A model generated the notes under the pieces. The model did not search any database. It was not told the origin of the DNA and saw only the letters and a list, made by a program, of their open reading frames with translations. The translations under genes were made by a program, and so were the position numbers. DNA of 52,039 bases from Pseudarthrobacter naphthalenicus (GTDB taxonomy: Bacteria; Actinomycetota; Actinomycetes; Actinomycetales; Micrococcaceae), in contig NZ_JARESG010000024.1 in assembly GCF_029076445.1 (NCBI RefSeq), positions 1 through 52,039 on the forward strand. Direction: 5' to 3'. This document shows positions 40,882 to 49,236 of this stretch, piece after piece (position 1 is the stretch's first letter; every line of letters starts with the position of its first letter).

Positions 40882-42033
40882 ATGGTCCTAGATACGACAA
40901 CACTCAGGATCGCGTTCGGCGTGATGGCCCTGGTGTTGGGGCTGCTTTTTTACTTTTCGTCCTACCGCGCCACGCGCTCCGCCTACAGCGGCTGGTGGTG
41001 CCTCGCCCTGGTGTTTTTCCTTGTAGGCGCGGCCGCCTTCCTGCTTAACGGCACCGGCCATCAGTGGTGGGCCAACATCCTGGGCAATGTCCTGCTGGTC
41101 CACGGGGGTGTTGCGGTCTGGGCCGGTGCGCGCTCACTGCGGGAGCTGCCACCGAAGCGGTGGCTCTTCACGGGGGTTCCGGTGGCCACCCTGGTGGCCA
41201 CCGCCGTCGACCATCCCGGTACCAATGTCTGGGCGGGGGGCGCCGTCTTCCTCGCCTCAATGTGCCTCACGATGGGGCTGGCATCCCAGGAGCTCTGGCG
41301 GCTGGAACCGGGGTATTCCCGGGTCCGCGTTCCCATGGCCGGCGCGGCCGGGGTGTTGGCGGTTTTCTATTTTGGCCGCTTGGTCTTCTTCCTTGTTGAC
41401 GGCCAGGACGGGCCGATTTTCACCACCTACTTCGGATCTGCGGTGACCACCATGGGCACCATGGTGCTGCTGGTGGTGGTGTCCTTCAGCATGGCCGGGC
41501 TGAGCACCGAGCAGCAGACCCGGGCCCTGCGCATGGTGGCGTCCCGCGATGACCTCACGGGGCTGCTCAACCGCAAAGCCTTCCTTGACCTGGCGGCCGG
41601 GCTGCTGAAGGACCGCGCGGTCACCCAGGGGACCGGTGCCCTGATCCTCGCGGACCTGGACCATTTCAAGGCGGTCAACGATACCCACGGTCATGCCGCC
41701 GGCGACCTCGCCCTGAAGGCTTTCGCCGGGGCCTGCCAGGAGACCGTCAGGTCCACGGACCTGGTGGGACGCTACGGCGGGGAGGAATTTGTCCTCCTGA
41801 TTCCGGGCGGCTCCGCCCTCCGGGCCGAGCATATTGCGGAAGAAATCAGCCGTCGTCTCGCCCAGGTCCCCACCGCCGATGGGCTCGAAATGCCCACCGT
41901 CAGCTACGGCGTTGCCCTGTACGACGCCGGGACCTCCGATGTAGAGGACCTCATCGCAGCGGCGGATGAGGCGCTGTACACGGCCAAGTCACAGGGCCGG
42001 AATCAAACAGTCCACAGCGACCGCCGCATTTGA
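40882..42033 (+). CDS. Diguanylate cyclase with N-terminal membrane domain
   Basis: 383 residues. About six or seven TM helices (residues 8-210) form a membrane sensor of no recognised named type. The GGDEF domain (about 220-380) begins SRDDLTGLLNRKAF, contains ADLDHFKAVNDTHGHAAGD and an intact active site GGEEF at 299-303. An RSTD lies five residues before it, matching the RxxD inhibitory site, so product feedback is likely. It makes c-di-GMP. ATG 40882 has GGGGGAG about 9 nt upstream; a longer frame from 40762 is less likely. Confidence 0.9.
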   Translation: MVLDTTTLRIAFGVMALVLGLLFYFSSYRATRSAYSGWWCLALVFFLVGAAAFLLNGTGHQWWANILGNVLLVHGGVAVWAGARSLRELPPKRWLFTGVPVATLVATAVDHPGTNVWAGGAVFLASMCLTMGLASQELWRLEPGYSRVRVPMAGAAGVLAVFYFGRLVFFLVDGQDGPIFTTYFGSAVTTMGTMVLLVVVSFSMAGLSTEQQTRALRMVASRDDLTGLLNRKAFLDLAAGLLKDRAVTQGTGALILADLDHFKAVNDTHGHAAGDLALKAFAGACQETVRSTDLVGRYGGEEFVLLIPGGSALRAEHIAEEISRRLAQVPTADGLEMPTVSYGVALYDAGTSDVEDLIAAADEALYTAKSQGRNQTVHSDRRI

Positions 42034-42040
42034 GGCGGTC
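42019..42040 (+). terminator. Short hairpin at the end of the diguanylate cyclase gene
   Basis: GACCGCC (42019-42025) and GGCGGTC (42034-42040) form a 7-bp stem with an 8-nt loop that contains the stop codon. It is followed by a short T-containing stretch. This is a weak terminator candidate. Confidence 0.35.
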
Positions 42041-42068
42041 TGGCTCTTATACTCGGGTCAGGCGCGAG

Positions 42069-42098
42069 GATACGGACCGCGATGATACGGACCGCGAG
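42069..42098. repeat. 15-bp tandem repeat upstream of lhgO
   Basis: GATACGGACCGCGAT (42069-42083) is followed directly by GATACGGACCGCGAG (42084-42098), 14 of 15 identical. It ends 17 nt before the lhgO start, overlapping the leader. It may be a slippage duplication or a paired regulator site. Confidence 0.6.
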
Positions 42099-42115
42099 GG
42101 TAAGGACACACTGAC

Positions 42116-43318
42116 GTGGACGAACGCATCGGAATTATCGGCGGGGGCATTGTGGGCATCGCCGTGGCGCGCTCGCTCCTGGAGCGCCACCTTGGGGACA
42201 TCACCGTTTTCGAGAAGGAGACGCGCCTCGCCGCGCATCAGACCGGCCACAACTCCGGAGTTGTCCATGCAGGCCTGTACTACGCCGCGGGATCACTGAA
42301 GGCCCGGCTTTGCGTTTCCGGGCGCGCATCGCTCCGGGACTACTGCCTGGAGAAGAACCTGCCCTACCGGGAGGTGGGCAAGCTGGTGGTGGCGGTGGAC
42401 GAATCGGAGCTGCCGGCGTTGGCCGGGATCGAGAAGCGGGCCAGGGCCAACGGGGTGCCGGACCTCAGCGGCATCAACGATGCCGGCCGGCTGCGCGAGA
42501 TCGAACCACACGCGGCAGGCGTGGCGGCGGTGCACTCGCCGCACACCGCCGTCGTCGATTTCGCGGCCATTACCGAAGCGATGGCGCAGGACGTGAGGGC
42601 GGCCGGCGGCACCGTCCTGCTCGGGCAGGAGGTCGTGGGAATCGCGGTGGTCGGCGCCAAAGTGCGGGTCCGGACGGCGGTCTCCGAGCACGTCTTCGAC
42701 CGGCTCATTGTCTGCGCCGGGTTGCAGTCCGACGTCGTGGCGCGCCTGCTGGGTGCCGATCCGGCACCGAAAATCCTGCCCTTCCGCGGCGAATACTGGT
42801 CCCTGAACCCGGAGCGGAACAGCCTGGTGAACGGGATGATCTACCCTGTCCCGGACCCGCGTTTCCCCTTCCTGGGCGTGCACTTCACCCGGGGCGTCTA
42901 CGACGACGTCCATGTGGGGCCCAACGCTGTTCCCGCGCTGGCGCGTGAAGGCTACGGCTGGTCGTCGGTCTCAGCGAAGGACACCTGGGAATCGTTGCGG
43001 TGGCCCGGAGCCGGCGCCCTGGCCAAGAAGCACTGGCGGATGGGTGTGGAGGAGATCAGTGCCTCGCTGGTCAAGGCCATCTACTTCCACAAGGCCCGCC
43101 GCTTTATCCCCGAGCTGGAAATGTCGGACCTCACGGCCAAAACTGCATCCGGCGTGCGGGCGCAGGCGTGGGGCCGGGACGGCGCGCTGCTGGACGACTT
43201 TGCCGTGGAGCAGGTGGGGCCGGTGACGCTGCTGCGGAACGCCCCCTCGCCGGCGGCCACGTCCTGCATGGCCATCGCCGATCACCTGGTGGAGAACTAC
43301 GTGCAGGTGCGTGCCTGA
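42116..43318 (+). CDS. lhgO: L-2-hydroxyglutarate oxidase
   Basis: 400 residues of the FAD-dependent DAO/LhgO family. The dinucleotide motif IGIIGGGIVGIAVARSLLE is at the N-terminus, followed by HQTGHNSGVVHAGLYYAAGS, which is characteristic of LhgO. Later blocks are ILPFRGEYW, NGMIYPVPDPRFPFLGVHFT and VRAQAWGRDGALLDDF. It oxidises L-2-hydroxyglutarate to 2-oxoglutarate, passing electrons to the quinone pool. GTG start with AGGG upstream. The glutarate-linked gcdH lies 10 kb away but is not in the same operon. Confidence 0.9.
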   Translation: MDERIGIIGGGIVGIAVARSLLERHLGDITVFEKETRLAAHQTGHNSGVVHAGLYYAAGSLKARLCVSGRASLRDYCLEKNLPYREVGKLVVAVDESELPALAGIEKRARANGVPDLSGINDAGRLREIEPHAAGVAAVHSPHTAVVDFAAITEAMAQDVRAAGGTVLLGQEVVGIAVVGAKVRVRTAVSEHVFDRLIVCAGLQSDVVARLLGADPAPKILPFRGEYWSLNPERNSLVNGMIYPVPDPRFPFLGVHFTRGVYDDVHVGPNAVPALAREGYGWSSVSAKDTWESLRWPGAGALAKKHWRMGVEEISASLVKAIYFHKARRFIPELEMSDLTAKTASGVRAQAWGRDGALLDDFAVEQVGPVTLLRNAPSPAATSCMAIADHLVENYVQVRA

Positions 43319-43342
43319 GCCGCTTATTGTCAGCAGGCCAAC

Positions 43343-44869
43343 TCAGTTCAGCTTCCCTGCCAGCCGTTCCCGCATCCGGACGCTCGCTTCGTTCAGGCCG
43401 ATCAGTTCCACCTCCCGGCCGTGCCGGCGGTATTTCTCCGTGACGGCATCCAGCACCGCGATGGTGGACGCGTCCCACAGGTGGGAGGCATGCAGGTCCA
43501 CGATCACCCGGCTGATGTCCGGCCCGGCGTCGAGCGCGTACTCGAACTGGGTATAGAGATCGTTCGAGGAGGCAAAGAACAGTTCGCCGTCCACCGTGTA
43601 GGTGGCCACGTTTTCGCCGTTAAGTTCGACGACGGTCCGCTCCACCGTGGCGAAGTGCGCCACCCGCCGGGCGAAGAGGGCCATGGCCGCGAGCACGCCG
43701 GCCCCGACGCCGATGGCCAGGTTGTGCGTCACGGACACCACCGCGACGGTGATCAGCATGACGGCGGTCTCGGACCTGGGCATCCGGCCCAGCGTCCGCG
43801 GCGCGATCGAGTGCCAGTCGAACGTGATGGCCGAAACGAAAATCATCACAGCCACCAAAGCGGCCATGGGGATCAGGCCCACCACATCGCCCAGCGTCAC
43901 CACCAGGACCAGCAGGAAGACGCCGGCCAGGAACGTGGACACCCGGCTCCGCGCGCCCGAGCCCTTGACGTTGATCATGGTCTGGCCGATCACGGCACAA
44001 CCGCCCATGCCCCCGAAGAAGCCCGTCACAATGTTGGCCACGCCCTGGCCCCACGACTCACGGGTCTTGTTCGAACGGGTGTCCGTGATGTCGTCCACCA
44101 GCTTGGCGGTCATCAGCGATTCCAGCAGCCCCACGAGGGCCATCGAGAGCGAGAACGGCGCAATCACCTGGAACGTCTCCCACGTCAGGGGAACGTTGGG
44201 AATGAACAGCGACGGCAGGCTCTCCGGCAGCTGGCCCTTGTCATGGACGGTGGGTACGTCCACCCCGGCGAGGACGGCAAACAGGGTGAGCGCCACGATG
44301 GCCACCAAAGGTGAGGGCACCGCCGTCGTCATTCTGGGCAATCCCACCACAATGACCAATCCCACCGCCACAAGCGGATACACCATCCACGGGACGCCGA
44401 TCAGCTCGGGGAGCTGGGCCATGAATACCAGGAGGGCCAGCGCGTTCACGAAGCCGACCATGACCGAGCGCGGAATGAAGCGCATCAGCCGGGTGACCCC
44501 CAGCACCGCCAGCAGGATCTGGAACACGCCCGCCAGGATCACGGCCGCGATGAGGTGGTCCAGGCCATGGCTGCGCATCAGCGGGGCGATCACCAGGGCC
44601 ACCGCACCGGTGGCGGCGGAAATCATGGCCGGCCGGCCACCAACAAACGAGATGGTGACAGCCATGACGAAGGACGCAAACAGACCGATCCGCGGGTCCA
44701 CGCCGGCAATCACCGAGAACGCGATGGCTTCCGGAATCAGGGCCAGTGCCACCACCAGCCCGGCGAGGGCCTCGGTCTTGAGCCGCCGCGGCGAACGTAA
44801 TGTTGCGCGGACCGATTGGAGCTGCTGCGGGGTGCTGGTCCGGGCGTCCGGGACGCTCTGTACGGCCAT
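43343..44869 (-). CDS. SulP family anion transporter with STAS domain
   Basis: 508 residues. About ten or more TM helices include the SulP marks LVVALALIPEAIAFSVIAG, GGRPAMISAATGAVALVI and TGFFGGMGGCAVIGQTMINV. A C-terminal STAS domain (about 415-505) contains VDGELFFASSNDL and VIVDLHASHLWDASTIAVLD. Relatives carry sulfate or bicarbonate; the substrate is not clear here. The start is uncertain: ATG 44869 gives MAVQSVPDARTS and is preferred, while an upstream in-frame GTG at 44899 adds ten residues. It converges with lhgO. Confidence 0.9.
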   Translation of the reverse strand: MAVQSVPDARTSTPQQLQSVRATLRSPRRLKTEALAGLVVALALIPEAIAFSVIAGVDPRIGLFASFVMAVTISFVGGRPAMISAATGAVALVIAPLMRSHGLDHLIAAVILAGVFQILLAVLGVTRLMRFIPRSVMVGFVNALALLVFMAQLPELIGVPWMVYPLVAVGLVIVVGLPRMTTAVPSPLVAIVALTLFAVLAGVDVPTVHDKGQLPESLPSLFIPNVPLTWETFQVIAPFSLSMALVGLLESLMTAKLVDDITDTRSNKTRESWGQGVANIVTGFFGGMGGCAVIGQTMINVKGSGARSRVSTFLAGVFLLVLVVTLGDVVGLIPMAALVAVMIFVSAITFDWHSIAPRTLGRMPRSETAVMLITVAVVSVTHNLAIGVGAGVLAAMALFARRVAHFATVERTVVELNGENVATYTVDGELFFASSNDLYTQFEYALDAGPDISRVIVDLHASHLWDASTIAVLDAVTEKYRRHGREVELIGLNEASVRMRERLAGKLN

Positions 44870-45082
44870 TGCGGGTCCAATCGTGCTGGTGAAGCGCACA
44901 CAGGCGGCTTCTGCCTTCGGGGAACGGTGAGGCGCGCGCCGCTTCGTTGAGATTGGGAGGAGCGCGCCCGCCCTTACCAGTCTGGGGCACGCCGCATCCC
45001 AACTGCTAAAATGGCGGGGTTGTAGACCGGCCTATAGCTGGTCCGGCCAGCGCCGTAACGTAAGTAGGGGACCACAGAGGAC

Positions 45083-46699
45083 ATGACGGCAGGCGGTTCG
45101 CACCTCAGCACTTCAGAGACTTTCCCAGGCCAGGCCAAAAACGCGCCGGCCGGGGAAGCGCTCCCGAAATCCGCTGCGCCCGCCACGCCCCCAGCCAAGC
45201 GCCGGGCCTACATTGCCATCTGGCAGGGGTTCTTTGGTGCCCTGATGATGTTCGTGGGGTCCATCGGCACAGGCTGGATCGCCAACGGCTCACCCATGAT
45301 CCGCCAGCCCGTGGTCATCGCCCTGCGGACCGAAGGCTGGGGCGTCACCCTGTCCACAGTCCTTCTCACCGTGGGGGCCATGCTCCTGATGCGCTCCTGG
45401 CTGCGGCTCGGCCAGCGGCTGGGGGACTGGGGCGAGCACTCCCTGCGGTCGGTGGTGATCGCCATTTCCGCGTGGTCCTCCCCGCTTCTGCTTGCCGTAC
45501 CGATTTTCTCGCGCGACGTCTACGCCTACACCGGCCAGGGGCGGCTGGTCATGGAGGGCCAAAACCCGTACCAAGTGGGCATCTCCACCCTCAGTAACTG
45601 GTTTTCCCTGGGCGCGGACCCCGCCTGGGCCGAGAACCGGACACCCTACGGGCCTTACTTCCTGTGGCTCGCCCGTGGTGTGGTGGGGCTGACCGGAGCG
45701 CAGCCTGACGTTTCCGTATTTTTGTTCCGGCTGCTCGCCGGGGCGGGCGTGGTCCTGTGCATCATCTACGTGCCCAAACTCGCGGAACTGCACGGCATCA
45801 ACGGCGCGCGGGCGCTCTGGATCGCCGTGGCCAACCCGCTGTTCCTGATCAGCTTTGTGGCCAGCGCCCACAACGACGCCGTGATGGTGGGGCTCGCCGT
45901 CGCCGGTGTCTACTTCGCCGCGACGAAACATTACCTCACAGGCATACTTCTGGTCACGGCGTCCATCGGGATCAAGCCGATCACCGTCCTGCTGCTCCCG
46001 TTCATCGGGGTTATGTGGGCCGGGCCAGCCGCATCGTGGACCCGGAAGTTCCTGATCTGGGGCGCGACGGCGGGAATCAGCTTTGGTGTGCTGGCCCTCA
46101 GCGGGATTCCGTACAACCTTGGCCTGGGCTGGGTTTGGGCGATCATGGACCCCACTCCGGGGTACACCGGTTATTCGCCCTCCGGGTTCCTCGGCCAGCA
46201 GGTCGAGTTCCTCGCCAACGGGCTGGGGCTGCCGGGCGGGACGTTTGCAGACCTGCTGCGGACCGGCATGAAGTGGGCCGCGGTTGGCCTGGTCCTGCTG
46301 CTGATGTTCCGCGGTGATTACTCCCGGGCGGTGCGCCGGCTCGCCCTGGCGTTCACCGCCGTCGTGATGCTTTCACCCATCATCCAGCCCTGGTACATCC
46401 TCTGGTTCCTGCCGTTCCTTGCCGTCACCGGCATCCGCAACGACTGGCAGATCCGCAGCCTCTACGTGGGCGTGACGTTCTTCGTGGTGTTCGGCGCGCA
46501 GGACCAGCTCTCGGTCTGGTCCTTTGTGGAACTGCCCATCAACGCGTCCTCCCTGGCCTTTGTGACGGCGCTGCTGTTCACGTTCTACCTGCTGGTCCTG
46601 GACATCCACACCCGGAAGCTGCTGGTGGAGGGCAAGCCGCTGGACTGGGCCCGGCGGTCCTGGGGCTGGGTGCAGGAGCAGCGCGCCGCCAGGCGTTAA
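45083..46699 (+). CDS. mptB: Polyprenol-phosphate-mannose-dependent alpha-1,6-mannosyltransferase, MptB type
   Basis: 538 residues with many TM helices, a GT-C glycosyltransferase. The first long loop carries the acidic motif FSRDVYAYTGQGRLVMEGQN, followed by PYGPYFLWLARGV, ANPLFLISFVASAHNDAVMV and the late IIQPWYILWFLPF. MptB enzymes extend the mannan backbone of lipomannan and lipoarabinomannan outside the membrane. A disordered Pro/Ala-rich N-terminal 40 residues precede TM1. CAGAGG precedes the ATG. The symbol rests on family likeness only; acceptor in this organism unknown. Confidence 0.8.
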   Translation: MTAGGSHLSTSETFPGQAKNAPAGEALPKSAAPATPPAKRRAYIAIWQGFFGALMMFVGSIGTGWIANGSPMIRQPVVIALRTEGWGVTLSTVLLTVGAMLLMRSWLRLGQRLGDWGEHSLRSVVIAISAWSSPLLLAVPIFSRDVYAYTGQGRLVMEGQNPYQVGISTLSNWFSLGADPAWAENRTPYGPYFLWLARGVVGLTGAQPDVSVFLFRLLAGAGVVLCIIYVPKLAELHGINGARALWIAVANPLFLISFVASAHNDAVMVGLAVAGVYFAATKHYLTGILLVTASIGIKPITVLLLPFIGVMWAGPAASWTRKFLIWGATAGISFGVLALSGIPYNLGLGWVWAIMDPTPGYTGYSPSGFLGQQVEFLANGLGLPGGTFADLLRTGMKWAAVGLVLLLMFRGDYSRAVRRLALAFTAVVMLSPIIQPWYILWFLPFLAVTGIRNDWQIRSLYVGVTFFVVFGAQDQLSVWSFVELPINASSLAFVTALLFTFYLLVLDIHTRKLLVEGKPLDWARRSWGWVQEQRAARR

Positions 46700-46797
46700 G
46701 GCCTTGTCCCGGGCGCTCCCGGGAGGCTCCACCCCCCCCGGGCCCGGGCGTCATCAACAGGGACGAAACCTGTACGGCGGCGGTAGACTTCGCAGGC

Positions 46798-47403
46798 ATG
46801 AGGACACTCGCCGATGACCTTGAAGCACCTGATGATGTCCATACCCGGATTGTGGTGGCTGCCTACGGCTTGTTCTCCCGCCGGGGGATCCGCGATGTGG
46901 GGGTTGACGAGCTGATCCGGGCGTCGGGCGTCGCCAAGGCAACGTTCTACCGGCATTTCCCGTCGAAGGATGACCTGGTTCTGGCCTTTTTGAAGCGGCG
47001 CGACGAGCTGTGGATGATGGGGTCTGTTGTCCCGGAAGCCCGGCGCAGGGCAGCGAACCCCGAAGAGCAGCTACTCGCCATCTTCGACATTTACGATGAA
47101 TGGTTCCAGGACGACGATTTCGAAGCATGTTCGTTCGTGAAAGTCCTGCTCGAAATGGGGGCCACCCACCCGCTGGGGAAGGCGAGCATCGAATACCTGG
47201 CGAGAATCCGCCACCAGGTACGGATCCTGGCCGATGAGGCAGGCCTGGCGGACTCCGAGGCGTTCGCACTCTCCTGGCACATCCTCATGAAGGGCTCCAT
47301 CATTGCCGCTGCCGAGGGCGACAAGCTGGCTGCCCGCCGGGCGCGGAGGATGGCCGCCGGGCTGATTGCTGAGCACCGCCCGCCAAAACCTCCGCAGGCG
47401 TGA
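46798..47403 (+). CDS. TetR/AcrR family transcriptional regulator
   Basis: 201 residues. The HTH (about 15-65) reads IVVAAYGLFSRRGIRDVGVD, then ELIRASGVAKATFYRHFPSK, DDLVLAFLKRR. The helical ligand domain follows (YDEWFQDDDFEACSFVKVLL, ALSWHILMKGSIIAAAEGD). No Shine-Dalgarno is strong. It lies 98 nt after mptB and converges with a small membrane protein gene. The target is not evident; no divergent neighbour is present. Confidence 0.88.
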   Translation: MRTLADDLEAPDDVHTRIVVAAYGLFSRRGIRDVGVDELIRASGVAKATFYRHFPSKDDLVLAFLKRRDELWMMGSVVPEARRRAANPEEQLLAIFDIYDEWFQDDDFEACSFVKVLLEMGATHPLGKASIEYLARIRHQVRILADEAGLADSEAFALSWHILMKGSIIAAAEGDKLAARRARRMAAGLIAEHRPPKPPQA

Positions 47404-47406
47404 GAT

Positions 47407-47619
47407 TCAGTGCAGGAGCCAGGACGCGTCCTGCGGCGGTTGCGGCTTTCGGCGGAGTTTATGGACCAGGGCAACGAACGGCCACGCCAGCAGCCGCAGG
47501 AAACCGGCACTGAGCAACAAAACGACCGTCAGAACAATCAGCGGCGAGTACAGCAGGAGAACACCAAATACAGCGGCAACGTACCCGGTAACCAATGCCA
47601 AAACTGCCCCGGGATCCAT
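47407..47619 (-). CDS. Small membrane protein of unknown function
   Basis: 70 residues starting MDPGAVLALVTGYVAAVFGV, with two hydrophobic helices (ALVTGYVAAVFGVLLLYSP and IVLTVVLLLSAGFLRLLAWP) and a basic tail (HKLRRKPQPPQ). ATG 47619 has AGGAG 5 nt upstream, which is better than the longer frame to 47706. No family recognised. It ends 4 nt from the TetR stop on the other strand. Confidence 0.68.
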   Translation of the reverse strand: MDPGAVLALVTGYVAAVFGVLLLYSPLIVLTVVLLLSAGFLRLLAWPFVALVHKLRRKPQPPQDASWLLH

Positions 47620-47948
47620 GGGAGCTCCTCTTAAATTTTCAAAAGACGTGTGCCGTGAAGCCAGCTGCACTGCTGGCAGCGGTACGGGAGAGGTAGGAGG
47701 CCCCACCCGTTACGGGAGGCTGGCCTTCGAAAGGCGTGCAGCCGCGGAAAACCCGATGTCGGTGGCGTTTGAGTAGCAGTTACGCATCACTCCGGAGCCC
47801 CGGGGGAGGTGCATACCCGGTCTTCACATGGTGGCCGCACGCTTCATAACGGTGTATCACAGCGTACTCGCCTGCGGGCACGCAATGAAGAAGCAGCCCG
47901 GGGCGGCCCGCTCAAAGCCCGCTCAGACGGCCCGCTCTGAGGGCCCGC
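47620..47948. other. Intergenic region with GCCCGCT repeats
   Basis: 329 bases without a gene. It holds the promoter side of the small membrane protein and, at 47905-47959, four spaced copies of GCCCGCT (47906, 47918, 47930, 47943) at 12-13-nt intervals. The last copy makes a hairpin with the end of the glycosyltransferase gene: GGCCCGC (47942-47948), TTAG, GCGGGCC (47953-47959), possibly its terminator. The rest shows nothing recognisable. Confidence 0.5.
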
Positions 47949-49235
47949 TTAGGCGGGCCGCGCCTCAGGAATGGACGCCGGCTTCCGGCCTAGCTCCGCG
48001 GTCCGCTTCACGGACCACCACAGCAGCACCACCAGGAGCACGTTGCGGGTGGTGAGGATGGCAGCCATGACCGGGTGGGCGTGGATGAGCGGGGTGTAGA
48101 ACAGCGGGTAAATCACGAATGTGGTTATGGCGATCCCCATCAGCAGGGCGGCCGGGACCTTCCATCGGTCCCAGTCATGTGTCAGACCGGCCACAATCAC
48201 CGGGGCCAGCCAGATGATGAACTGCGGCGAACCCACCTTGTTGAAAACGATGAACGCCGTGACCATCATCAGGGCGCCCTCCATGAACAGCTCTTCCCGC
48301 TCCGCTCCGCGCTTCAGGGCCCGGACCAGCAGGATGGCCGCCACCACCGCGGCGACGATGAGTAGCGGCTGCATCAGGAACGCGGCCACCGATGCGCCGG
48401 GACCATACACCTCGGTGGAGTTGATGGCGGTGTTGTCCGCCATCCTGGAGCCAGCAATGTGGAAGACGCTCAGCCACACCCAGGGCGTGGAGAAGGTGGC
48501 CTCCAGCTGCATGCCCCGCTCGCCCTGGTTGGTGAGGAAGTCCAGGATGTGCGGCAGCCCGCCGGAAAGGTAGGTGCCCAGGCCCACCACGGCGGTCACG
48601 GCGACCCCGGAGGCCAGAACCTGGATCCGCCGCCGGCTGGCAATCACAATCGGCACCAGGACCGCTGCCGGCCACACTTTGATCCAGGTGGCCACGCTCA
48701 GCAGGACGCCCGCCACAACGGGCCGTTCAGCCGCATAGAGCAGGGCGATCAGCACAATGGGGGCGGTGATGCCCTCCACCCGGGCGAAGCTGAGGTACCC
48801 CATAAAGACTGTAAAAAACAGCCACCACCAAGCCGGGGCAATGCCGCGCACTTTCCGCGGCCCGCGGGTCAGGTACACAAGACCGACGGCGTTGAGGGCT
48901 GTAATGATCAGGAACCAGCAGAGCAGGTAGAGGCCGGGCCCGGCGATGTTCGCGAGGAAGATCGGGATCTGCGCCAACACGGGATATACCCAGGGGCTGA
49001 TCTTTCCGTCCAGGCTGTCCGGGTTGTAGCCGTCCATGGCCCACTGGCGGTACTGCTCGGTGTCGCTGAAGGTATCGCCGTTCAGGAAGAACGATGCCAT
49101 CCAGCCCAGGAAGTACAGGTGGATGACCGCGAAGCCCCACCAGACACTGGAGGGACGGGCGAACCAGTCCACCACGCGGGCGGGCAGGACGGTGCTGCGG
49201 ACGCTGACCAGCCGGTCGAAGAACCTCGTGGAAAT
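47949..49235 (-). CDS. GT87-like membrane glycosyltransferase, second of a tandem pair, probable ATT start
   Basis: About 428 residues with roughly ten or more TM helices, GT-C type. It has NGDTFSDTEQYRQWAMDGYN with acidic residues in the first external loop, SPWVYPVLAQIPIFLANIAG, ARVEGITAPIVLIALLYAAE and NKVGSPQFIIWLAPVIVAG. It is a clear paralogue of the next gene upstream. The usual start codon nearest the front is GTG 49175, but it lacks a ribosome site and cuts off residues (RFFDRLVSVRSTVLPARV) that match the paralogue. An in-frame ATT at 49235, one nt after the upstream stop and 7 nt after AAGGAG, fits better. The sugar and acceptor are unknown. Confidence 0.8.
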   Translation of the reverse strand: MSTRFFDRLVSVRSTVLPARVVDWFARPSSVWWGFAVIHLYFLGWMASFFLNGDTFSDTEQYRQWAMDGYNPDSLDGKISPWVYPVLAQIPIFLANIAGPGLYLLCWFLIITALNAVGLVYLTRGPRKVRGIAPAWWWLFFTVFMGYLSFARVEGITAPIVLIALLYAAERPVVAGVLLSVATWIKVWPAAVLVPIVIASRRRIQVLASGVAVTAVVGLGTYLSGGLPHILDFLTNQGERGMQLEATFSTPWVWLSVFHIAGSRMADNTAINSTEVYGPGASVAAFLMQPLLIVAAVVAAILLVRALKRGAEREELFMEGALMMVTAFIVFNKVGSPQFIIWLAPVIVAGLTHDWDRWKVPAALLMGIAITTFVIYPLFYTPLIHAHPVMAAILTTRNVLLVVLLWWSVKRTAELGRKPASIPEARPA

Positions 49236-49236
49236 C

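Noticed and set aside
46707..46739. Hairpin TCCCGGG/CCCGGGA and C-run after mptB as terminator
   Set aside because: Only a 7-bp stem, no T tract, and followed by a plain C run; too weak to call.
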